Position numbers and translations under genes: made by a program
Notes under the pieces: generated by a model
What the model was told of the DNA's origin: nothing
Seen by the model: the letters and a program-made list of their open reading frames with translations, nothing else
Databases searched by the model: none
Part shown: one piece after another, positions 11,944 to 21,849 of the stretch
Layout: every line of letters begins with the position of its first letter
Position numbering within the stretch: the first letter of the stretch is position 1
Source of the DNA: Uranotaenia lowii
Lineage: Eukaryota > Arthropoda > Insecta > Diptera > Culicidae
Reading direction: 5' to 3'
DNA length: 64,000 nucleotides
Assembly (NCBI RefSeq): GCF_029784155.1
Contig: NC_073692.1
Span: 429,827,324-429,891,323, forward strand

Positions 11944-13145
11944 GAGAAAAAAGACGATTGTTGATTCAATTATTTCAGCTTGTTATACCAATCATTAAAA
12001 TATAGTTGAATTTTTCGCATTCAACTATAAATATGATAGATTCGACTACAAACTTCGGATCGACCTCACGCAATCAACTATTAATATAATGGATTCAACT
12101 GTAATGGTCTATTTGATTTAACTGTAAATATGATAGATTCAACTACAATTTTATGATTCCTTTTATTCATTCAACTATAAATAATATAGATTCAACTGTA
12201 AACTGTTTATTGACCTTGAGCCATCAACTATGAATCAAATAGATTCAATTTTAATGGTAAAATTGATTCAACTGTAAATATGGGTTCAACTACAAATGTA
12301 TGATTGATTTTAGTCATTTAACTACAAATATAGTAGATTCTAATATTTATACAGTTGCATTTTTCCCATTGGGTCGATTTTAGCAAATATTTGAGTTTTC
12401 TTGCGGATGTGTGGAAAAATCTAAGCAGCAAAAAATCGAAAACTACGGCACCATATCAAAATCAAAAGATGGCGAAGAGGGGTTTTAAAAATTTGAATTG
12501 TATGTTTTACAGATTTATTCAGAATAAAATACACAGAAGGAACTTCAACCAAAAATGATATTATTGCAAAATAATCATATTTTGAACCTACAATATTTAA
12601 GGTGGGGCTCATTAAACCAATAAATAAATCAATTAAAATGCGGCTCTCGCCAATTAAGTCCAAGATGGCAGCCCTATCGCGGGATAGGGACTTTAGGCTA
12701 ACAACCTACTGTTCCCGATTTGAAATTGTTACAGAATCCAAAAGAAATGACCGACCTGGAACTTTGGCGACGACTTGAGACCAGGTGAAGACGCTGGCTC
12801 GGGATCGTCTACAGTGGAGGTCTTTTATCACGGCCCTATGCACCGGAGGATCAGCGCGGGATCATTAAGTAAGTAAGTAAGTAAATCAATCATAGAAATA
12901 TAATTAAATCTATCATATCTATAGTTTAACCAATTAAATTATTATAGTTGAATCTACTATACTTATTATTGAATGCACAACATCAACCATAGGATTATAG
13001 TTGAATCGATTAAGGTTATAGTTGAGTGCATAAAACCAATCATACAATTATTGTTGAATCTATTGTACGTATTCACTCATTTCAACTCAAATTTACTCAT
13101 TTTCCCGCACAATTGGACACAATTTAACACAATTTCTCACGTGAG
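11944..13145. mobile_element. Fold-back element with internal LINE remnant
   Basis: The left arm (11944-12345) repeats ATTCAACTATAAATATGATAGA-like motifs many times. The right arm (12890-13080) repeats the complement, TATAGTTGAATCTA. The left terminus GCACGGAGAAAAAAGACG and the reverse complement of the right terminus (TGCGGGAAAATGAGT) are weakly alike. The two arms face each other across about 550 bp that includes a LINE 3' end. I infer a fold-back or MITE-like element, later invaded. No ORF of its own is seen. Confidence 0.55.
12665..12887 (+). pseudogene. 5'-truncated LINE ORF2 C-terminus with (TAAG)n tail
   Basis: From 12772 the frame reads DQVKTLARDRLQW RSFITALCTGGSARDH and stops at 12866-12868, followed directly by AAGTAAGTAAGTAAGTAA. 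This is the better preserved of two copies in the window; the other is at 8075-8220. The tetranucleotide tail marks the reverse-transcribed 3' end. Upstream similarity cannot be judged without a database, so the left boundary is approximate. Confidence 0.7.
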
Positions 13146-13364
13146 TTTTCATTACGTCGTATGAAACATCTTAAGAATTCACAGAAAACTGCTGCAAAAG
13201 CTATCAAAACAACTTTAAAACTTGTATTTCACATATAGAATATGATGTCCAGGCTACAAATATTCTAAATGGAAAGAAATTGCCACGAGTTTATGTCAGT
13301 TTTTGTATACTTTTTTTTTCGTCATAAAACTCTTTGTTTATTTTTTTTTTTATACGACGTTATG

Positions 13365-13700
13365 AAAGCTCACGCAAGATTTCAATAATTGGCTGAAAAA
13401 TTTGCGTGATCATTGGCGTATCTTCTCTCTTAATTTCAGTCCAGAGGCTATTAATTAATTGTGTTAAAAAGCAAAAAAAAAATGGGACTTGCGATAACCA
13501 GACCATTTTTAATGCACAAACCCAAGGGATTGCAGTGGAGAGAGAATTCTCTCATTTTAACTGAAACCTTCTAATTCTCTCAACAAATTGCAACGAATTA
13601 TAACAAATTCAATCATTGGCTGCTAAATTTGTTTGATCATTGACGATGATTCTCCGTTTATCTCTGTCCCTTGCACAGAACCGATGAATTATCATTAAAC
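13365..13700. repeat. Dispersed repeat, shared with 25150-25400
   Basis: GGGATTGCAGTGGAGAGAGA (13528-13547) recurs at about 25156. Further shared blocks are ACAAATTGC, AAATTCAATCATT and TGATCATTGAC, then TCTCCGTTTATCTCTG. A third diverged piece at 13370-13445 carries ATTGGCTGAAAAATTTGCGTGATCATTGGCG, so the family is partly duplicated in tandem here. Its class is unknown. Confidence 0.65.
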
Positions 13701-14017
13701 CATCAATAACGGTGCCGGCCAAGTTCTAGTCATATTGATAGGATGGCAAAGAGAGAAAGGAATGAAAGAACAATTTTGTGATTTTGCATCGAAGTCTCCT
13801 CTGCATCATAGTTTGTTCTGAACTGTCTTAGCAATTGATTAATTAGCATTTGTAAATATTATGCAGATGTTTTGTATTTTTTATGATCAAGAAAACTCGT
13901 TAAAACCGTCAAAATAGAGATTGATCAATTTTACCCCAAAGCATCAAATTGTCAACAAAGACGAAATCGATTTTTTTAATGAAATTTGAAGTATGTAGTC
14001 TAATAAATTTCTGCAAA

Positions 14018-14836
14018 GGGAACATCCATAAATGACGTAGCTTTATTTTTTGAGTTTTTATACCCCCCCTCCCCCCTCGTAGCATTTCTTCACAAAGTCA
14101 TAGACCCCCCCCCTAGATAATAACGTAGCTTTAATAACCCCCCCCCCCCCCCATTTTTAAAAATCGGTTTTTAATTTTTACCTTTAATTTTATCAGCATT
14201 TTGGAAGAATAATACACAAAATAACAAAAAAAAAGATAAAGAAGTTATAAATGGAAGTTTAAAAAAGTATATCAATCAGTCAAAAAAAATCAAGCTACCT
14301 TTCAACAAACAGGATAGCTAGTAAGTATTCAATCAGTTGCGTCGATCCAAATTATCTCCATTCGGGATTCCAATGAAATCGTTGGGCAGCTTTCCTCCAT
14401 CGTCTGTTCGGCTGGAATAATTGCATCTGCGATGTCAGCTGCCTCCACTCACTCTCTATCGTCCTCCGGAGTGAAGATCAGCACTTCGTGTCCTCTTTTG
14501 CCTACAATTCGCTTTGGACGAATCTTTCTATCCGAGGCTGGGGCCTTGTGAATTTTGCTATGCTCCTTTTGGATAACATTTGAAGCAAAATATAAATTGC
14601 ATTTCTTGCATGTACATACGCTTGAAAACAATCGGGCAGTAGGAGTCAAAAGCTACATGTTCAGACTGGATTGAATTAGGTATAATTTTGCTCAATTTTG
14701 ATTTTTTTTTTTTCAATATTTAATGAAAGCTACGTAGCTTTACTTGAACCCCTACCCCCCCTCTCGTCACACATCGTCACACAAAGTCAAACTCCCCCCC
14801 TCCCCCTCAAATGCTACGTCATTTATGGATGTTCCC
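14018..14836. mobile_element. TIR element (MITE-like), GGGAACATCC termini
   Basis: The first 24 bases, starting GGGAACATCCATAAATGACG, are the exact reverse complement of the last 24 (14813-14836), so the TIRs are perfect and the insertion looks young. Runs of C flank copies of ACGTAGCTTTA at both sides. The element is 819 bp. The flanks share only AAA, so target duplication and superfamily are unresolved. It contains a minus-strand zinc-finger ORF, described separately. Confidence 0.85.
14449..14655 (-). CDS. C2H2 zinc-finger ORF fragment inside TIR element
   Basis: A 66-codon open frame reads CKKCNLYFASNVIQKEHSKIH, given here in part: Cys-x2-Cys-x12-His-x3-His with Phe four residues after the second Cys, a canonical C2H2 finger. 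A basic stretch (KIRPKRIVGKRGHE) and an acidic end (FTPEDDRE) follow. There is no ATG; the frame opens after a TAG just upstream, so it is an exon piece or decayed fragment. It could be a DNA-binding domain of the parental transposase or a captured host exon. It lies wholly within the 14018-14836 element. Confidence 0.45.
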
Positions 14837-14839
14837 AAA

Positions 14840-15310
14840 CATGTTTTATGTTTCTAGGAGTCCAGTACTGGTTTTAAAAATATAAAACATGCCACATTCA
14901 TCTTAACAGACAAAATAATCGAAAAATGTTGAAAAAAGTGATCAATCTTACCCCGTTTTACGGTATCCATAACTCTGAAGAAATATAACTTAAAATATGA
15001 TAACAATAACAAACAACATACACTTTAAGGATAGATCACAAGGCTTCATTCTAAGTAGAGTTAATAAAACTGAGATTTTTCGCCAAATCATTCATTCAGA
15101 TATTATTGTAAGACTTCGTCAATTCTAACAAGCAATACCAAGTGCAAAACATACGCCCCGTACTGTAGCAGCGTAATGAAAATAGAAACGGGCGCGCGGG
15201 AGCGAGTTTTTCTTTCGCAAACAGAACAGCAAACAAAAGCAGCGAACGACGCGTGATAAAACGAAAACTGATCCAATCCAACTGATCAAACACATTGTAG
15301 TATTTAGTAG
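14840..15310. other. Unassigned stretch
   Basis: AT-rich DNA with a small GC-rich patch at 15145-15260. No gene or repeat class was recognised. Confidence 0.4.
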
Positions 15311-15324
15311 AACTATGTAGTGCA

Positions 15325-15377
15325 TGTTCGTCAAGTTATGTCGTAAGACGGAATACTATGTAAATAAAAATAAAATA
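15325..15377 (+). mobile_element. Extremely 5'-truncated RTE insertion (53 bp)
   Basis: TGTTCGTCAAGTTATGTCGT and the following AGACGGAATACTATGTAAATAAAA match the 3' end of the full RTE element at 54548-54592, differing by one substitution (TCGTAAG against TCGTGAG). The copy is bracketed by a perfect 10-bp duplication, ATGTAGTGCA, at 15315-15324 and 15378-15387. It is a genuine target-primed insertion holding only the last coding bases, the stop region and the short 3' UTR. Confidence 0.85.
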
Positions 15378-15389
15378 ATGTAGTGCAGC

Positions 15390-17233
15390 ATCAATTAGGC
15401 AACTCAGCCTTACTTACAGCTGCTGACGTGATTCATGAAAAAAAAACTGTTTACTGAAATGAAGGAAAGGAAAATTTTCTGAAAAGAAATTACAGATAAC
15501 TTCTACGAAGAGTGAATCAAGCGTGAATTTGTTATCAAAATGTTAGAGAGTCGAAAACAAAAGCTAAAATTTGCGTTCGTCATAAATTCAAACTAAGCCG
15601 ATTTGATGGATTGGAATGGTTTGGAATGACCGGAATGGAGTGTTTTTAAAATTGACTCCTATGACTGGTTTACAAGAAAACCTAAGTGGTAGCGCTTATC
15701 GCTTATTGATCAATTCCTGTCATCTAAAGCTGTCGGTGATTCACTCAAACCGACCAATAATCGATTACAGGCCAATAGAGGTCGCCGTCATGAAAATCCT
15801 ATAGCTGGATGTTAAAATAAACCGGAAAGGTCAACTAGGTGTTAATCCGTTCACAGACTGGGAAGCGAGAGATGACCCTTTTTATAGAACTAATCCAATT
15901 TGGAGTCGCACCAAAACAGCCTATCAATTACGACTGATTTCTTTGATCAATTGACAGTAGGGTGGTGCAGCATATTGTTCTTACAGTACAAATGTTTTTA
16001 GATCAAGATATCACTTATTTTCAACTAGGTATATTCACCCAGAACTTTCTTCAAAGTTTAGTTATATTACACTCGATAAGGATTTTAAAAAAGACATACA
16101 ACTACCATAACAGTAACAAAAAGTCATTCATAAAAACGCTTTAACATCCCTATCCAACGTTCGACATTTCTAAGCCGTAGAGTGAGAAAAACGAAAATAA
16201 CCTACATAATACACAACGTGCATACTAGCTTTATCTCGTAAACTAATTTACAACGTGAAATTGTCGATTCAGCATATCGGAGCTGTTTTGCTTTTTCGAA
16301 ACCGAGCAATAAACTAACTTTTTTCAATCACTATATGTACCTCAGAACACAGGATTCTTCCACTTACCCTGAATACAACAATGAAGCACAGATGATCGTC
16401 TTTTCACAGAAAAAAGGCGCGTAAATTCGAAACTCTTTCACACAACTCAAGCTGAATAGCGACACTGTTTGGTTTTTCGACTTGTCAATCCCCCGGCAAA
16501 TAGGTAGGTAGTCTATAATAAAATATGACGAGCTACATCTCACAGCATCGCATTGTTGTTATTAGTCATCATCAGCGATGAACAAGAAACAAGCGAGAGA
16601 AGCGAGAGCAGAGAACGGAATGATACGTCACAACCATTCCCTTATTATTTGAGTGATCGTCATCGAAACGGTCAAAACAAACCTCGATAGATCATCGGAA
16701 TTCGCTCAGAGAAAAAGATTAAAAGCTTCAGTTCCAATTCATGCAATGGTGCTGGGAACAAACGATTTGGATTCTTGGGATGCTCAAGAATTTCTTCTGA
16801 GAAATTGAGTAAATATTTCTTTGAATTTTAGCGATTGGATTAGCCCTTATAATACCGAAACGAATTAATACAAATAAAAATAGCCTCATTATACTTGTTA
16901 TTCTGTGAGCACCAGTGTTGCGTTTTGAATTTTGTTTCTAGTTCTCTTTTTATTGGTTTTGTTTGTAAACCTCTTCAAATGAATCATTTGCTTAATTTTT
17001 GACTGCAACCCCTAAATTGTTATTTAAGTTCTATGAAAAATCTTAAAAGACAAAAAAAATTGGAACAGGAACATCAATTTGTCTTCACTACTTTAAAACT
17101 CTTATAAGCACAAAAAATCTTTATCCAGCAAAACTTCAGTTTTTTGTCAATGCTTTCAGTTGAATCTATTCAAAATGTATTTTATTCAATTCTGTAATCT
17201 TTAAGAGAGCTTTAATAAGAAAAGACTTATAAC
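15390..17233. other. Unassigned stretch
   Basis: No gene, tandem repeat or TIR pair was recognised. ORFs are at most about 60 codons. Confidence 0.45.
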
Positions 17234-17988
17234 GAAGGCTTCATAAGGAAGGCTTCATAAGGAAGGCTTCATAAGGAAGGCTTCATAAGGAAGGCTTCAT
17301 AAGGAAGGCTTCATAAGGAAGGCTTCATAAGGAAGGCTTCATAAGGAAGGCTTCATAAGGAAGGCTTCATAAGGAAGGCTTCATAAGGAAGGCTTCATAA
17401 GGAAGGCTTCATAAGGAAGGCTTCATAAGGAAGGCTTCATAAGGAAGGCTTCATAAGGAAGGCTTCATAAGGAAGGCTTCATAAGGAAGGCTTCATAAGG
17501 AAGGCTTCATAAGGAAGGCTTCATAAGGAAGGCTTCATAAGGAAGGCTTCATAAGGAAGGCTTCATAAGGAAGGCTTCATAAGGAAGGCTTCATAAGGAA
17601 GGCTTCATAAGGAAGGCTTCATAAGGAAGGCTTCATAAGGAAGGCTTCATAAGGAAGGCTTCATAAGGAAGGCTTCATAAGGAAGGCTTCATAAGGAAGG
17701 CTTCATAAGGAAGGCTTCATAAGGAAGGCTTCATAAGAAAGGCTTCATAAGGAAGGCTTCATAAGGAAGGCTTCATAAGGAAGGCTTCATAAGGAAGGCT
17801 TCATAAGGAAGGCTTCATAAGGAAGGCTTCATAAGGAAGGCTTCATAAGGAAGGCTTCATAAGGAAGGCTTCATAAGGAAGGCTTCATAAGGAAGGCTTC
17901 ATAAGGAAGGCTTCATAAGGAAGGCTTCATAAGGAAGGCTTCATAAGGAAGGCTTCATAAGGAAGGCTTCATAAGGGAAGGCTTCTCA
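17234..17988. repeat. 14-bp tandem array, GGCTTCATAAGGAA (~53 copies)
   Basis: The unit GGCTTCATAAGGAA repeats with almost no change for about 750 bases. One unit near 17737 reads CATAAGAAAGG, and the last gains a G (ATAAGGGAAGG). The near-identity suggests recent expansion or continuing homogenisation. The period of 14 prevents a stable reading frame. Confidence 0.97.
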
Positions 17989-17989
17989 G

Positions 17990-20745
17990 AAAATGCAAAA
18001 TAATAGAAGAGACAAACTTACTGATTACGATCGATTAATATAGTGGTGCCATACCTGAAAGAAAGGAGAAAAAAGATTGTTATTTTTTTTGTAAATAGAC
18101 ATGTGTCGAGATTACGTCAGATCTTAAGTCGATAAGTCATGTTTTATCACTAGGTAATAGCATTTTTGGTGCCTATGTTTTAGTAACTGTTTTTAGGAAA
18201 TTTTGGCGTCCTGAATTCGAATCGTTTGTTCGATTTTATCTATCAGTTCTTATTTTAGTGATGAAGTTTGTGAAAATTTTTAAGTTTACCGATTGAAAGC
18301 CAAATCGATCATTGATAACAGATGAACCAAAAAACCTAAAAAAAATACAAAAATATAAATTCTACAATTTTAAAAAAATTAAAAAGATAACATAACAACT
18401 ATTTTTGACACCACTGAAGAATGTCTAAATGTATTTGTTATTGAAGATATTAAATTATTCAAGAATTTTATTCAAACCGGCAAGCTGATTGGACTCGTGG
18501 TTTAAGAAATATCTAAGTTTCAATTTGGGTTCAACAACAACTTCTATAACTTTTTTCTACACCTACAAATCAGACTTTACTCCAATAATGATCTTCCTTG
18601 GGGGAGGAATTATCGGTACGAGATTCTATGCCGGACAGGCATTAACAAGCCTTCTGATTTCTAATTTCTAAATCCCATAAAATGTTTTTCTTGTTTCGCT
18701 TAAATGTAGTGGTCATGCATCGTTTTGCGTGGGAGCTCGAGTCTTTATGCCAGAAGTGCTTGTCCAATCAAATCATCTTTGGCACAGTGCACTTTTTAGC
18801 ATATTTTCGGCACAAAATCAAGGTTGGCTCGAACTTGCCTCCCACGACCAGTGATTACAACTGTTTTCCAGAAATGTCGGGAAGATTTTGAAAAAAAGTC
18901 TGGAAAAGTATCTCTTCAATTAATAATTCGAATCATTCCCTGCCATTCTGCAACGAACATTTTGAATAGACTGTTTTGTCAGAAAATTCATGTCGAAACT
19001 TCAAAGTCTGGAAATGTCCAGAAATGACAAAAGTTTGGAAGTCTGGAAACCTAAACAAATGTGTGGCAAAAGTCCAAAAAGTCTGGAAGATCCTGAAAAA
19101 ATCTGGAAGCTTGATTTCACTGCCCACGACATCAATACTCAATCAGTTGCAAATGCCCCCGGAGATGCTCGCTGTCACTCTTTCCGTAAATGTCATTCCA
19201 AACCTATGTGAGTGCCATTTTTGGATCATCTGAAAATTGCTTAAAACAAGTTCTACACCGGGTGATCTTTTAGGCATAGGTCTGTGGGTTTGACATATCG
19301 AGTATTCTTGACCCCAAAGTTCCAAAAGCGAAAAATAAACCTTTTAACCCTTATCCGTCCCTGAAAGTTTTACCCGTTACAGTCTCTTGAGTATCAATTT
19401 GACACTCCTGACTAAAACCAATATATCTCTCTTGTTTCCCAGCCGATTCCTACTAAGTTTGAAGTTTAGGAAATCTCGGAATGTAACTCAAATATGTTTC
19501 TCAGACAAATTCGGAAAAAAAACATGCTTGTTTGGTATTAATTTTGAACAAAACATTCAATATCTTGACTTTGTGCATTAAAAAGTCAACGACCAATCAC
19601 ATGTTGCCATGTTGTTCCGCCCAATTAAACCTTTATCACGAAACAGGCAGCGTCCTGCTCACAGATTTGTTTCCGAACGCATTATTCGTACACATGAGTA
19701 AATACGAACCTTCAATATCGCCTTCCTCGGGTCACGTGACGTCATCGATATTTCTTCATTCATTGTCGTCAGTAGAGGGAAGAAAAACCGGCAATATGTT
19801 GTAAGACAGTCACTTCACTCCGCTTCGGCTAACTGAGGACAAAACATCACCATCGTTGCAAAGCCAAATCCGAATGCCCCGGTGATGACTGTTACAAATT
19901 ATGAATAAGCACACACTCGACGAATAGGAGTCAAATGGAAATACATCTAACACTCTCTATGACGACAGCGCACGATTTTTGAAGCGATTCAGGGAATAGG
20001 TATCATCATCCGGTCGTCATAACAATGAATCGTGCTTAACAGTTTAGGACGAGCGGGTGGTTAGAGGCAATAATGGTGCAAACAAAAACATATCCCACCC
20101 AAGCCACCACGATCCGAACTGCTGACTCGACGAAAGATACCGATAATGAGTTTGAGTTTTATGGGTTTGACACTCAGTGCTGTTCTCAAGTCTTCTTCGA
20201 CGTTACGCTGCTGTAACTTCTCCACAGGGAGTGCTGACTGGCTGCATCATCGGTTGCCTTCGACTATGAGTCACGATACACCTTTATACCTGAAAGGCAT
20301 TCGAAGGAATCCAATTTGCGAACATCTTCTGAATTGAATTTATGAATTTTCATTCGAAAAGTTCCACTTCAATTGTTAATGTTTTTGTACTGGAAAAATC
20401 ATGTCTAACTCATAAATCCAGTATATAAATAGAATTTTCGGATCTATCAAGAAAATCACATTTATAAGTTGCGAAGTGCGTGTCAGGTGAAATATTTTAA
20501 ATGTAGATACACGATTCTTTTATACAAGTCTGTTTAGGTATTTGCGTGTTTAAGTTTCTCTCTTTTCATGCTTTCCGCTAATGTGTTTCATCGTAGTCGA
20601 ATTTCGTTACTCATGCTGGGTGGCATAATTCTGCGAGTTATGTTTCTGTTGATCACCTATTTCATACTGGCCGAAAGCGGGTATTAGAATGGCACAAAAT
20701 CTGAGTTGTCTGATTAAGATTTGAAAGGCACCTGAAGTGCCGCGA
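17990..20745. other. Unassigned stretch
   Basis: No gene was recognised. At 18890-19110 a GTCTGGAAA-like word recurs about eight times. At 19343 TTTTAACCCTTATCCGTCCC resembles the start of a TTAA-type MITE, but I found no matching right end. ORFs of up to 90 codons (19532-19804) carry no motif. Confidence 0.4.
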
Positions 20746-20747
20746 CA

Positions 20748-21812
20748 GACTTTCATCTCTTAAAAAAATATGTTCAGAATTCCCAAACATGAACATGAAA
20801 GCCTCATATAAAAACCAAAAAAATATATATTTTATTGAGGATTCGAAACAATTTGACCTCCTTTATTTGATTATTGTTTCTTCATTGTTAATTATCCTAT
20901 TTTGTTGTAAAACACTTCTCAATACTAACTATAGCTTGGTTTCTGGACATATTCAAGTTGATTTCTTCTACATATGCGTTGTAAACTGCTGAAAGAACTT
21001 TCATCCCTTTAAAAATAATGTTCAGAATTCCCAAACGTGAACACGCGATTTTCAAATGTTTTGAAAGCCTTGTTAAAAACCAATAAAAAAGTTCAATATT
21101 CTGTTATCATATTACATTGTGCAAATATGTGTGTAAGTAAAATTTCGATATTGTTATTGTGAGAATCTGATTTATCTCTTCAATTTTTTATCATCTAGCC
21201 AGCTTCTCTCTGAACCTATCGGAGATCTGAAAGTATATATTTGCACTGATTCGTACTGAAACAGTTGTTCTCTCAGTTATTTTTATTGAGAATTCGAAAC
21301 AATTTAACCTCCTTTAATTGGTTAATTTTTATTTATTATAAACTAGCTGACCCGGTAAACTTCGTTTTACCCGTTACTTAATAAATCGTTGGAAAATGTT
21401 TGCAGTTCTTTCAATTCTTCGTGCTCGTGAATTAGTTTTCATGAAAATCGTCTTCAAGTTGTTCGTGCATTGTCCCGTTTCTAGTTGATTTTGTATAGGA
21501 GCCCCCCTTCCATAAAAAGTAATAATCTCGAAATTATTATACAACCCATCTCTGACCCTAAAAACCCCCGGATACCAAATTTCACTTCATTCCTACCGAC
21601 CATTCATACGTGATGGTGTTACAAAGAAAACGCCTCCATTTTTATATATAAGATGATCCTAGGCTAAGATAATCTGAGTCTGAACTCTGAACATAGAAAA
21701 ATAACATCGACCGCACTTTAATTTGTTGTAAAATACTTCTTAATACTGGCTTCAATTTGGTTTCTGGACATATTCAAGATAATTTCCTCTACATATGCGT
21801 TGTTAAGTGCTA
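20748..21812. repeat. Tandem duplication, second copy interrupted
   Basis: Copy 1 (20748-20993) and copy 2 (20996-21812) share ACTTTCATC, TGTTCAGAATTCCCAAAC, TTGAG(G/A)ATTCGAAACAATTT and a long block ending GGTTTCTGGACATATTCAAG and TACATATGCGTTGT. Copy 2 holds extra sequence at about 21095-21280 and a distinct inserted repeat at 21342-21655. Without the extra sequence, the unit would be about 250 bp. Confidence 0.7.
21342..21655 (+). mobile_element. Dispersed repeat inserted in the tandem duplication
   Basis: It begins CTAGCTGACCCGGTAAACTTCG and ends CCTCCATTTTTATATATAAGAT; TAGGAGCCCCCCTTCC lies inside. From memory, words of this type occur in many arthropod repeats whose 3' ends carry TATATAAGAT-like tails. 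Boundaries are inferred from the break in homology between the two duplicated units around it. I cannot assign a class or see a clear target duplication. Confidence 0.5.
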
Positions 21813-21849
21813 CCATCCTGTACATTGGTAGTTTTGGATCCTGTTTGAT

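Noticed and set aside
17234..17988. Possible CRISPR-like array
   Set aside because: The 14-bp units abut without spacers; this is a simple tandem repeat in a eukaryotic context.
19343..19400. Second TTAA-type MITE at 19343
   Set aside because: The left end looks plausible (TTAACCCTTATCCGTCC), but no matching inverted right end was found.
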